DNA of 8,193 nucleotides from an uncultured Alphaproteobacteria bacterium (GTDB lineage Bacteria > Pseudomonadota > Alphaproteobacteria > RF32 > CAG-239). This document shows positions 1-5,950 of the stretch, piece by piece. The translations under genes and the position numbers were made by a program. The stretch covers positions 1 through 8,193 of the forward strand of contig CAJTMA010000026.1 in assembly GCA_910577205.1 (NCBI GenBank), read 5' to 3'. Positions within the stretch are counted from its first letter, which is position 1. Each line of letters begins with the position of its first letter. The notes under the pieces were generated by a model. It did not search any database and was not told where the DNA came from. It worked only from the letters and a program-made list of their open reading frames with translations.

Positions 1-55
1 AGGGGAATTAAAAGGTTTTATTTTGCTTTATTTTTCAAATCCTGGATTAAGGCAT

Positions 56-1828
56 TTATTTGCGGCGGGTAGCCGGTTTTTCGTAGGTCGCTTCAATAAT
101 GCGATTACGGCGCAGTTCATCTAAATCATAATTAGCTTTAATATTAAGCTGAGGTGCAATTTCTGAAATAATCTTGCCGGCAGTAGGTACGGTATTCCAG
201 CCGGAAGTAACAAATCCCCAAGTTTCTTTTAAGGGTTTGGGTTCATCCATGACCATAAACAATGCATATTGCGGATTAGAAACAGGGAATGTTGCCAAAA
301 ATGAGGTCATCACTTTCTTGTCGACATAGCGGCCATTGACAAGTTTGTTAGCCGTTCCGGTTTTGCCGGCGACTTCATACCCCAAGACATTGGCGCGTTT
401 ACCGGAGCCGTCGGTTACCACGCCGCGCAACAGCTTGCGCATTTGCTTAGATGTATTGAAAGACATTACCCTGCGTGTTTCTTTGGCGTCATTATCTTTG
501 ACTAAGGTCGGCGCATGATAAACGCCGCCATTGACTACAGCGGCAAAAGCACTGACAAGATGCAGCGGCGTAATAGAAATGCCGTAACCGTATCCGACAG
601 TAGCCGTAGTTTCTTCACCCCAACGTTTTTCGGATGGGATGAGCGGTACGCCTTTTTCTGCAACTTCAAAGCCGTGTACCGGCGTGAAAAAGCCGAGATT
701 GCTCAAAAACTTGCGTTGTTCTTGCTTGCCGACAGTCAAGGCAATACGCGCCGAACCGATATTCGAGGAGTAAATCAGAATTTCCGGCAAATCAAGCCAA
801 CGGTTTTCGCCGCGGTAGTCTTTAATAGTGTTATAACGCAGTTTCAAAGGCTTGGTGGCATCCCATTTGTCGCTGACTTTAACTTTTCCGCTTTCCAGCC
901 CCATTGCAGCATTAAAAATTTTCAAAACCGATCCCGGTTCATAAACGCCTTTGGTAGCAAAATTAAATAAAGCCCGCTCCGGAACATTGTTCATCGTATT
1001 GGGGTCATAATCGGGCAGGGAAATCATGGCGATGATTTCGCCGTTGCGAACATCCATGAGAATGGCGGCAGCGCCTTCGGCATGAAATTTATTGACTGCG
1101 GTTTTTAATTCTTCGCGAATGGTATCCTGAATACCGGAATCAATAGTCAGCGTCAGTGGAATGTCTGATTGTGTCAGACGTTCATCCATTTGTTTTTCAA
1201 CGCCGGCAATTCCTTGGTTGTCGATATTGGTAGAGCCAAGCAGTTGGGCAAATAATTCCTTGTGGGGATAAATGCGTTTTTCGCCGTTTTCAAATTCCAG
1301 CCCCGGTATGCCAAGCGCATTAATTTGATATTGCTGAGAAGGGGTGAGGTTGCGCTTCAAGTAAATAAACGTATTGCGCCGCTGTAATTTGGCCAAGATG
1401 TCTTCATAGCGGATATCCGGCAGAATAGCGCTGAGCTTTGCAGCGGCTCTTTCTTTGTGCGGAACTTTTCTGGGATTGGCATAGAGATTGACAGTCGGCA
1501 GCGAGGTGGCGATAAGTGTGCCGTTGCGGTCAAGGATATCGGCGCGTTTAATCGGGTTGCCGGCATAAGCGAAAAGATGTTGAGCCTCTTCATCGCCCGT
1601 ATCTTTTACAAAAGTGTGCGACAAGCAGACATTAAACAGTCTGGCGGCAATAATCAGATAAGCAAAAATGAAAAGCAGGGTGGCAAAAGCAACGCGATTC
1701 TTAACGGTTGTTAAGGGATCGCCGTCACATATAAAATTATTAAAAGCCGCATTTCTGTCAATTTTAATCTCCTGACCGGGAAGATAGAAATGGGCTTTTT
1801 GACTTCTGGAAAAATACTTCTCCAACAT
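56..1828 (-). CDS. ftsI: Septal peptidoglycan transpeptidase FtsI (PBP3)
   Basis: Class B penicillin-binding protein that cross-links septal peptidoglycan in the periplasm as part of the divisome. The 590-residue product has a cytoplasmic N-terminus of about 45 residues, one membrane anchor at about 46-68, and a dimerization-domain motif RADILDRNG at 95-103 (the usual RGxIxDRNG with Ala for Gly). The transpeptidase domain follows, with all three active-site motifs: SVLK at 300-303 (Ser300 nucleophile, Lys303), SSN at 354-356 and KTG at 489-491. Length is normal for the family. It is the fourth gene of the mraZ operon, 23 nt after ftsL. Its ribosome binding site is weak (AAGAAG about 7 nt upstream), which suggests translational coupling. 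murE normally follows, but the 55 bases left in the window contain no start for it. FtsI is favoured over other class B PBPs because of the mraZ-rsmH-ftsL context. Confidence 0.96.
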   Translation of the reverse strand: MLEKYFSRSQKAHFYLPGQEIKIDRNAAFNNFICDGDPLTTVKNRVAFATLLFIFAYLIIAARLFNVCLSHTFVKDTGDEEAQHLFAYAGNPIKRADILDRNGTLIATSLPTVNLYANPRKVPHKERAAAKLSAILPDIRYEDILAKLQRRNTFIYLKRNLTPSQQYQINALGIPGLEFENGEKRIYPHKELFAQLLGSTNIDNQGIAGVEKQMDERLTQSDIPLTLTIDSGIQDTIREELKTAVNKFHAEGAAAILMDVRNGEIIAMISLPDYDPNTMNNVPERALFNFATKGVYEPGSVLKIFNAAMGLESGKVKVSDKWDATKPLKLRYNTIKDYRGENRWLDLPEILIYSSNIGSARIALTVGKQEQRKFLSNLGFFTPVHGFEVAEKGVPLIPSEKRWGEETTATVGYGYGISITPLHLVSAFAAVVNGGVYHAPTLVKDNDAKETRRVMSFNTSKQMRKLLRGVVTDGSGKRANVLGYEVAGKTGTANKLVNGRYVDKKVMTSFLATFPVSNPQYALFMVMDEPKPLKETWGFVTSGWNTVPTAGKIISEIAPQLNIKANYDLDELRRNRIIEATYEKPATRRK

Positions 1829-1851
1829 TATCTGCTTCTTGCCTTATTATT

Positions 1852-2238
1852 TTATCGTTGCGCCTTAACCAATTTCTTTAGTTCTTTATTGCGCGCCGCT
1901 TGTGAATTGATATTTCGCCGGGCTAACAGTTTTCGGTCGGCACTGTCGGCCTGATAGTTGAATGGTAACGCAGAATAGTTAATAATTTGTTCAGGCCGCA
2001 CCTGATTTAGAAAAATATGTTTGCCCGCGAGCTGTCTTAAGCGCGAAGGCGAGTTCAGGTGACTCCATTCGGCCTTCAAAACGTGAATGGATTTGATATC
2101 ATCCTGAATGCTGCGGTTAATTCGGTTCAGTTCGCTTTCTAATGTCTGAACCTGATTTTTCATCACAAACATTCCGAACCCGACCAGACAGGTCAGGGTG
2201 ACCCAGAGGCTTAAAGTGGCTGTTTTTGTGCTGTTCAT
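1852..2238 (-). CDS. ftsL: Cell division protein FtsL
   Basis: Small bitopic divisome protein that forms the FtsQLB complex and helps activate FtsWI. The 128-residue product has a short cytoplasmic tail, one transmembrane helix at about 8-27, and a predicted coiled coil at about 28-58. The block HVLKAEWSHLNSPSRLRQLA at 52-71, followed by RPEQI at 81-85, is the conserved signature I know from alphaproteobacterial FtsL. The C-terminal 35 residues are basic and unremarkable. A good ribosome binding site, AAAGGA, lies 8 nt before the ATG. It is 23 nt downstream of rsmH and 23 nt upstream of ftsI, which is the normal dcw position. FtsL is poorly conserved overall, so the call rests on the block plus gene order. 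Confidence 0.92.
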   Translation of the reverse strand: MNSTKTATLSLWVTLTCLVGFGMFVMKNQVQTLESELNRINRSIQDDIKSIHVLKAEWSHLNSPSRLRQLAGKHIFLNQVRPEQIINYSALPFNYQADSADRKLLARRNINSQAARNKELKKLVKAQR

Positions 2239-2261
2239 TGCGCAGTTCCTTTCTGGTTGCG

Positions 2262-3179
2262 TTATTTTTTGACGGCGCAGCGAAGCTTTGCCGAACGGGA
2301 GCGACTATTGGTTTCTGTTTCGTTCTGAGTAGGCATAATCGCTTTTGAACATTCGGCCAAAACGGCGCTGTCTTGTTGATTAGGGAGTTCCGGACGATAA
2401 CGCGACACGTGCGTGTTTTTTCCGGTGTTTTCTTTGAAGAAAGTTTTGACGATTCGGTCTTCCAGCGAATGGAAGCTGACAACCACAATCCGTCCGCCGG
2501 AAGCGGTCACGTCAACCGCGCCCTGCAAACCGCTTTCCAACTCGCCCAGCTCATTGTTAACGGCAATGCGCAAAGCCTGAAATGTGCGGGTCGCGGGGTC
2601 AATGCTGTTCGGTGTTTTGTGGATGACAGTATAAATGATTTCCGCCAATTCTTTAGTGGTGGCAATTTCTTTAGTCTTGCGGTATTCGGTAATTTTCGCG
2701 GCAATCTGGCGTGACTTGCGTTCTTCGCCATATTTGTAAATTAAATCAGCCAGTTCCTTTTCCGGCGTGTCATTAACCAGTTGCGCTGCGGTCATGCCTT
2801 GGCAGGACATCCGCATATCCAGCGGCGCGTCCTTGGCGAATGAAAAACCGCGTTCGGCTTGGTCTAACTGCATAGAGGAAACGCCGATGTCAAACATCAC
2901 GCCGTTAACCGGCTCTGTGATGAGTTCCTTAATATCGCCAAACTGCCCTTGGCAAAATGCAAAACGGTCGCCGTATTTTTCTTTGAGTTCCTGAACCCGC
3001 GGCAAAACAGTCGGGTCGCGGTCAATGGCGATAACTTTGCAATCAGCCGCTTGTAAAACCGCTTCCGTATAACCGCCGTTGCCGAATGTGGCATCGACAT
3101 AAACTTCGCCGTCTTGTGGTTTCAGGTAATGCAGGACTTCATTTAACATAACCGGAATGTGTTTGGGAGCAGCTGCCAT
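2262..3179 (-). CDS. rsmH: 16S rRNA m4C1402 methyltransferase RsmH (MraW)
   Basis: SAM-dependent methyltransferase that N4-methylates C1402 in the decoding centre of 16S rRNA. The 305-residue product is full length for the family. Visible motifs are the SAM-binding DATFGNGGYT at 29-38, IAIDRDP at 50-56, FDIGVSSMQLD at 96-106 and GFSF...PLDMRM at 111-124. Further on are TRTFQALRIAVNNEL at 197-211, SFHSLEDRIVK at 235-245, and the C-terminal RSRSAKLR at 293-300 that is typical of RsmH. The ATG shares its A with the last base of the mraZ stop codon (TAATG arrangement), so translational coupling to mraZ is likely. Nothing appears truncated or missing. Confidence 0.98.
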   Translation of the reverse strand: MAAAPKHIPVMLNEVLHYLKPQDGEVYVDATFGNGGYTEAVLQAADCKVIAIDRDPTVLPRVQELKEKYGDRFAFCQGQFGDIKELITEPVNGVMFDIGVSSMQLDQAERGFSFAKDAPLDMRMSCQGMTAAQLVNDTPEKELADLIYKYGEERKSRQIAAKITEYRKTKEIATTKELAEIIYTVIHKTPNSIDPATRTFQALRIAVNNELGELESGLQGAVDVTASGGRIVVVSFHSLEDRIVKTFFKENTGKNTHVSRYRPELPNQQDSAVLAECSKAIMPTQNETETNSRSRSAKLRCAVKK

Positions 3180-3649
3180 TATTTTTGCTCCTGAACCGGA
3201 AGTTTGAGAGAGGGGCGTTTTTTCAAAACCTCTGCGCGAATGCGGGCTTCTTCTTCAGCCCAGTTGTCGGGATTCCAAATTTGAAATTTACGTCCTTTGC
3301 CGACAAATATCGCGCTGTCGGTAATTCCGGCGTGTTTCAACAGTTTTTCGGTCAAAACAATGCGCCCGGTACTGTCAAAAGCAAACCTTTTGGCGTCGCC
3401 AAAAATCAAATTGGTTAAGTCATCCTGTTCCTGAGAGAAGAAATCCAGCGTGTTTTCCATATCGCTGGCCAGCTTTTCCAGAAGTTCTTCCGGGCAGCCC
3501 TCAATGCATGGGGATGTCAGGCTGCGATAGCAGACGATTTCGGTTGATAATTCTTTAACGATTGTGCGGTAGTCTGACGGCAGAGAAACACGGCCTTTCG
3601 TATCGACCTTGTTTACTACTGTGTCCATAAAGAGAAAAGTTTTGCTCAA
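3179..3649 (-). CDS. mraZ: Transcriptional regulator MraZ (TTG start)
   Basis: Autoregulator of the dcw operon, a ring-forming protein with two AbrB-like swapped-hairpin domains. The 156-residue product shows both diagnostic DxxGR motifs: DTKGR at 16-20 in the first repeat, and DSTGR at 92-96 in the second. The GKFELW-type segment near 120-126 reads KFQIW. The start is taken as TTG at 3649 because GGAG (3657-3660) lies 7 nt upstream, while the internal ATG at 3628 has no Shine-Dalgarno. The longer N-terminus also aligns better with alphaproteobacterial MraZ (F-L-S-T-x-x-N-R before D-x-K-G-R). It is the first gene of the minus-strand operon, and its probable operator repeats lie 50-80 nt upstream. 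In E. coli MraZ binds such TGGG repeats and represses the operon. Repression here is inferred. Confidence 0.96.
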   Translation of the reverse strand: MSKTFLFMDTVVNKVDTKGRVSLPSDYRTIVKELSTEIVCYRSLTSPCIEGCPEELLEKLASDMENTLDFFSQEQDDLTNLIFGDAKRFAFDSTGRIVLTEKLLKHAGITDSAIFVGKGRKFQIWNPDNWAEEEARIRAEVLKKRPSLKLPVQEQK

Positions 3650-3656
3650 CTTTCGA

Positions 3657-3660
3657 CTCC
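3657..3660 (-). promoter_or_regulatory. mraZ ribosome binding site (decides the TTG start)
   Basis: GGAG on the minus strand, 7 nt before the TTG at 3649. There is no comparable purine run before the downstream in-frame ATG at 3628. The preceding 8 nt there are CTTTTCTC-like pyrimidine sequence. Confidence 0.7.
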
Positions 3661-3690
3661 GTTAATACCGTAAAATTGCCCTAATGTTTA

Positions 3691-3740
3691 TGGTATATCA
3701 TGGGAAATTATGGGAATCAATGGGAAATTTTAGGATTTTG
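3691..3740. promoter_or_regulatory. MraZ operator: 10-bp-phased TGGG direct repeats
   Basis: Three identical TGGGAA cores start at 3701, 3711 and 3721, each followed by an AT-rich spacer, so the period is exactly 10 bp. Weaker units continue the register on both sides: TGGTAT at 3691 and TAGGAT at 3731. This matches the known E. coli MraZ site of TGGGN repeats with 5-nt spacers upstream of mraZ. The TGGG strand is the plus strand, opposite to mraZ. The array covers the candidate mraZ -35, spacer and -10, so occupancy should block that promoter. Confidence 0.85.
3692..3720 (-). promoter_or_regulatory. Candidate sigma70-type promoter of mraZ
   Basis: On the minus strand a -35-like TTGATT (3715-3720) and a -10-like TATACC (3692-3697) are separated by exactly 17 nt. 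The start of transcription would fall near 3685, giving a leader of about 35 nt before the TTG codon. The elements match the consensus at four of six positions each, so the call also relies on placement and on overlap with the TGGG repeats. No measured start site is available. Confidence 0.5.
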
Positions 3741-3746
3741 TTAACT

Positions 3747-3761
3747 GTTCTGGTTATGTTC
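3747..3761. promoter_or_regulatory. LexA-box-like GTTC-N7-GTTC (SOS-type site)
   Basis: The sequence GTTCTGGTTATGTTC matches the direct-repeat LexA box GTTC-N7-GTTC known from alphaproteobacteria. It lies in the divergent region, 26 bp beyond the candidate mraZ -35 and about 160 bp before rnpB. A very weak plus-strand promoter-like pair (TTAACT at 3741-3746 and TACTAA at 3764-3769, 17 nt apart) would place the box in its spacer. Function is inferred from the motif alone. Confidence 0.35.
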
Positions 3762-3854
3762 TGTACTAAATTTTTTCGATTCGTGCCAATCTGTTGCTGG
3801 GCTTGGCTCCGGCCTTGTAAAAAAATTGGGGATATTTTTTATGCTCAAACTGTG

Positions 3855-3902
3855 TTGCCTCTGCACAAACTTCTTGCAATAATTTTCGCAACCGATTAGT
3901 CT
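3855..3902 (+). promoter_or_regulatory. Candidate rnpB promoter region
   Basis: Two alternative sigma70-like pairs precede rnpB. TTGCCT (3855-3860) and AATAAT (3878-3883) have a 17-nt spacer and would start near 3890, leaving a leader of about 20 nt to trim. TTGCAA (3874-3879) and TAGTCT (3897-3902), also 17 nt apart, would start at about 3909, at the mature 5' end, as is usual for rnpB. The first pair has the better -10, the second the better position. I cannot choose between them. Confidence 0.4.
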
Positions 3903-3909
3903 GTCACTC

Positions 3910-4312
3910 ACAGGCAGCCGGATAGCTGCGCCCGGGAAAGGAAAATCCAGGGGTGAGGAAAGTCCGGGCTTCAAGGAAACGGAATACCAGATAACGTCTG
4001 GCTGGAGTAATCCAAGGGAAAGTGCCACAGAAAACAACCGCCGGCCAACGGCCGGTAAGGATGAAAAGGTGAGGTAAGAGCTTACCGCGGGGGCAGTAAT
4101 GCCCGCCGGTCCAGGCAAACCCTGTTCGAAGCAAGACCAAGTTAGGAGGGCCGCGGCAACGCGGTTAGACGGAGGGTTTCCACTCTGCTCCAGAGGTAGG
4201 TCGCGATGAGCGCCCCGGTAACGGTGCGCCAAGATGAATAGCTATCGCCCGCGTCTGAGATCTCAGATCAGACATTTAGCGGGATACAGAACCCGGCTTA
4301 TAGGCTGCCTGA
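3910..4312 (+). ncRNA. rnpB: RNase P RNA, bacterial type A
   Basis: Catalytic RNA subunit of RNase P, which removes 5' leaders from tRNA precursors. The ends are set by helix P1: CAGGCAGCC (3911-3919) pairs perfectly with GGCTGCCTG (4303-4311). Universally conserved blocks are GAGGAAAGTCCGGGCT (3955-3970, start of P4), AGTGCCACAGAAA (4021-4033), GAGGTAAGAGC (4071-4081), GGCAAACCC (4114-4122), and ACAGAACCCGGCTTATAG (4286-4303). Two GNRA-capped hairpins are visible: CCGCG-GCAA-CGCGG (4151-4164, P14-like) and GCGCCCCG-GTAA-CGGTGCGC (4210-4229, P18-like). In type A RNAs both loops dock onto P8. The 5' P2/P3 part is shorter than in E. coli. No classical intrinsic terminator follows, only an A5T6 run (4312-4322). 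lpxC begins 23 nt beyond the end given here, so the transcript may read into it. Confidence 0.97.
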
Positions 4313-4335
4313 AAAATTTTTTGAAAGGACGTTGA

Positions 4336-5184
4336 ATGCAGCAGACTTTAAAACATCCCCTGACGATTAAAGGAATTGGCCTCCATTCCGGCTGTCAGGT
4401 AACGTTGGTTATTAATCCTGCGCCGGAAAACCACGGTATTGTTTTTCGCCGGGTTGATTTGCTCGGACAGCCGCAAATTCCCGCCCTTTATACCCATGTT
4501 GTCGACACCCGTAACTGCACTTGCCTGGGAGATGGAAAAGGCGCTCTGGTCAGCACGATAGAACACCTTATGGCGGCCCTGCGCGCTGCTGAAATTGATA
4601 ACGCGCTGATTGATGTTGACAATCAGGAATTGCCGATTATGGATGGCAGTGCCAAACCGTTTCTTGATATGTTATCGGCAGCCGAAATCCTGTGCCAGAA
4701 TGCCCCCCGCAAACGCCTGAAAATAAAAAGACAGGTTCAGTTCACAGATGATAAAGGAAATGCGGCGGCATTAATGCCGGCTGATAATTTCAGCATTCAT
4801 TTTGAAATTGATTTTCCGTCGCCGATAGTCGGGCACCAAACCTTTGACGCTCCGTTTGGTTCTGAAATTTTTGCCAAGCAGATTGCGCCCTGTCGGACAT
4901 TTTGCGAAAAATATCAGGTTGATTATTTGAAGTCATTGGGGTTGATTAAAGGCGGCAGTCTTGAAAATGCCGTAGTGCTGGACGGCGATACTCTTCTCAA
5001 TCCTGAAGGGTTTCGTGTTGACAATGAATGCGTCAACCATAAAGTTTTGGATGCTGTCGGTGATATGTATACTTCCGGCTATTATATTATCGGTAAGCTG
5101 AGCGCAGATAAAACCGGGCATTTCCATAACAACGAGTTGCTGAAACAGTTGTTTTCTGACAGTGATAATTATGAATTAGTTTAA
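4336..5184 (+). CDS. lpxC: UDP-3-O-acyl-N-acetylglucosamine deacetylase LpxC
   Basis: Cytoplasmic zinc hydrolase that removes the acetyl group from UDP-3-O-acyl-GlcNAc, the first committed step of lipid A synthesis. All catalytic residues are present: Glu76 and His77 in STIEHLMAAL, His235, Lys236 and Asp239 in NHKVLDAVGD, and His262 in GHFHNN. These correspond to E. coli E78, H79, H238, K239, D242 and H265. PIMDGSAKPF at 100-109 and GLIKGGS at 202-208 are also typical. At 282 residues it lacks about 20 C-terminal residues of the E. coli protein, beyond the catalytic fold. In an ungapped alignment Glu191 falls where E. coli has Phe194, near the substrate passage. AAAGGA (4324-4329) lies 6 nt before the ATG. 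It is the first protein gene of the lpxC-bamD-recN string. Confidence 0.98.
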   Translation: MQQTLKHPLTIKGIGLHSGCQVTLVINPAPENHGIVFRRVDLLGQPQIPALYTHVVDTRNCTCLGDGKGALVSTIEHLMAALRAAEIDNALIDVDNQELPIMDGSAKPFLDMLSAAEILCQNAPRKRLKIKRQVQFTDDKGNAAALMPADNFSIHFEIDFPSPIVGHQTFDAPFGSEIFAKQIAPCRTFCEKYQVDYLKSLGLIKGGSLENAVVLDGDTLLNPEGFRVDNECVNHKVLDAVGDMYTSGYYIIGKLSADKTGHFHNNELLKQLFSDSDNYELV

Positions 5185-5193
5185 GGAATGATG

Positions 5194-5943
5194 ATGAAAA
5201 AATTAAATATTTTGTTTCTTTCTTTGGCTTTGGCATTTGTAGCTTCCTGTTCTTCCACCAAAGAAGAACAGTTAAACCCCTCGGCAGAAACGCTGTATAA
5301 CCAAGCTTATGAACAGTTGCAGCAGACATCATACAAAAAGGCTGCGCAAACATTCGAAAAGGTCGAGCTGGAACATCCTTATTCCAAATGGGCAGTGAAA
5401 GCCAAATTAATGGGCGCCTATGCTTATTACAAAAATGGCGATTATGACGATGCGGTTATCAGTATTGACCGTTTCATCAAATACCATCCCGGCAATAAAG
5501 ATATTGCCTATGCTTATTATATGAAAGCCATCTGTTACTATGACCAGATTTCTGATGTCACCAAAGACCAAAGCAATACCGCCCGGGCAATGGTGGCGCT
5601 GGAGCAGGTGATTATCCGCTTCCCCGGAACGCCTTATGCGCAGGACGCTTCTATGAAAATAGCCCTCACCAATGACCATCTTGCCGGTAAGGAAATGGAA
5701 GTCGGCCGTTACTATCTGGGGCAGAAAAACTACCTGTCTTCGCTCAACCGCTTTTCAACCGTGGTTAATAACTATCAGACCACGTCGCATATTGAAGAAG
5801 CTTTGTATCGCCAAGTTGAGCTTTATACCCTCCTTGGATTAAACGGCGAAGCTGCAAAAGCCTACCGGGTGTTGGAATATAATTATCCGAAAAGCACTTG
5901 GACGATGCAAGCCGTTAAAATTATCAATCATCAACAGGACTAA
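5194..5943 (+). CDS. bamD: Outer membrane assembly lipoprotein BamD (ComL)
   Basis: Essential lipoprotein of the BAM complex, which inserts beta-barrel proteins into the outer membrane from the periplasmic face. A lipoprotein signal peptide ends in FVASC with the lipidated Cys at residue 19. The residue after it is Ser, consistent with outer-membrane sorting. The rest is a TPR superhelix: repeats begin near AETLYNQAYEQL, with pairs such as YKKAAQTFEKVELEHPYS and YDDAVISIDRFIKYHPG, and continue to the C-terminus. Three ATG codons are consecutive (5188, 5191, 5194). AAGGA (5183-5187) touches the first and lies 6 nt from the third, so the third is chosen, giving 249 residues. The gene starts within 10 nt of the lpxC stop and ends 7 nt before recN, so one operon is likely. 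It has the normal BamD length and its usual alphaproteobacterial position. Confidence 0.95.
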   Translation: MKKLNILFLSLALAFVASCSSTKEEQLNPSAETLYNQAYEQLQQTSYKKAAQTFEKVELEHPYSKWAVKAKLMGAYAYYKNGDYDDAVISIDRFIKYHPGNKDIAYAYYMKAICYYDQISDVTKDQSNTARAMVALEQVIIRFPGTPYAQDASMKIALTNDHLAGKEMEVGRYYLGQKNYLSSLNRFSTVVNNYQTTSHIEEALYRQVELYTLLGLNGEAAKAYRVLEYNYPKSTWTMQAVKIINHQQD

Positions 5944-5950
5944 TGCTTAA

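Noticed and set aside
1..55. Start of murE downstream of ftsI
   Set aside because: On the minus strand the only ATG here is followed within two codons by a stop, and no other start opens a frame to the edge. The next gene must begin outside the window.
515..970. Plus-strand 151-codon frame inside ftsI
   Set aside because: It is antisense to the FtsI transpeptidase domain, which has all its motifs intact. There is no family resemblance, so it is a shadow frame.
3730..3744. CtrA-like site TTAG-N7-TTAA
   Set aside because: It matches seven of eight fixed bases of TTAA-N7-TTAA, but such AT-rich near-matches are common by chance in this intergenic region, and it overlaps the fifth TGGG unit. Conservation data would be needed to keep it.
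3684..3899. Plus-strand 71-codon open frame in the mraZ-rnpB intergenic region
   Set aside because: It has no ribosome binding site, its start lies in the mraZ operator/promoter region, and the product shows no recognisable family. The region is explained by control sites.
3741..4232. Minus-strand 163-codon open frame antisense to rnpB
   Set aside because: It lies across a conserved structured RNA whose sequence fully accounts for the region. Composition is that of a shadow frame, with no good ribosome site.
4312..4322. Intrinsic terminator of rnpB at the A5T6 run
   Set aside because: No local GC-rich hairpin immediately precedes the T run. The only adjacent pairing is the long-range P1 helix, so I do not annotate a terminator.
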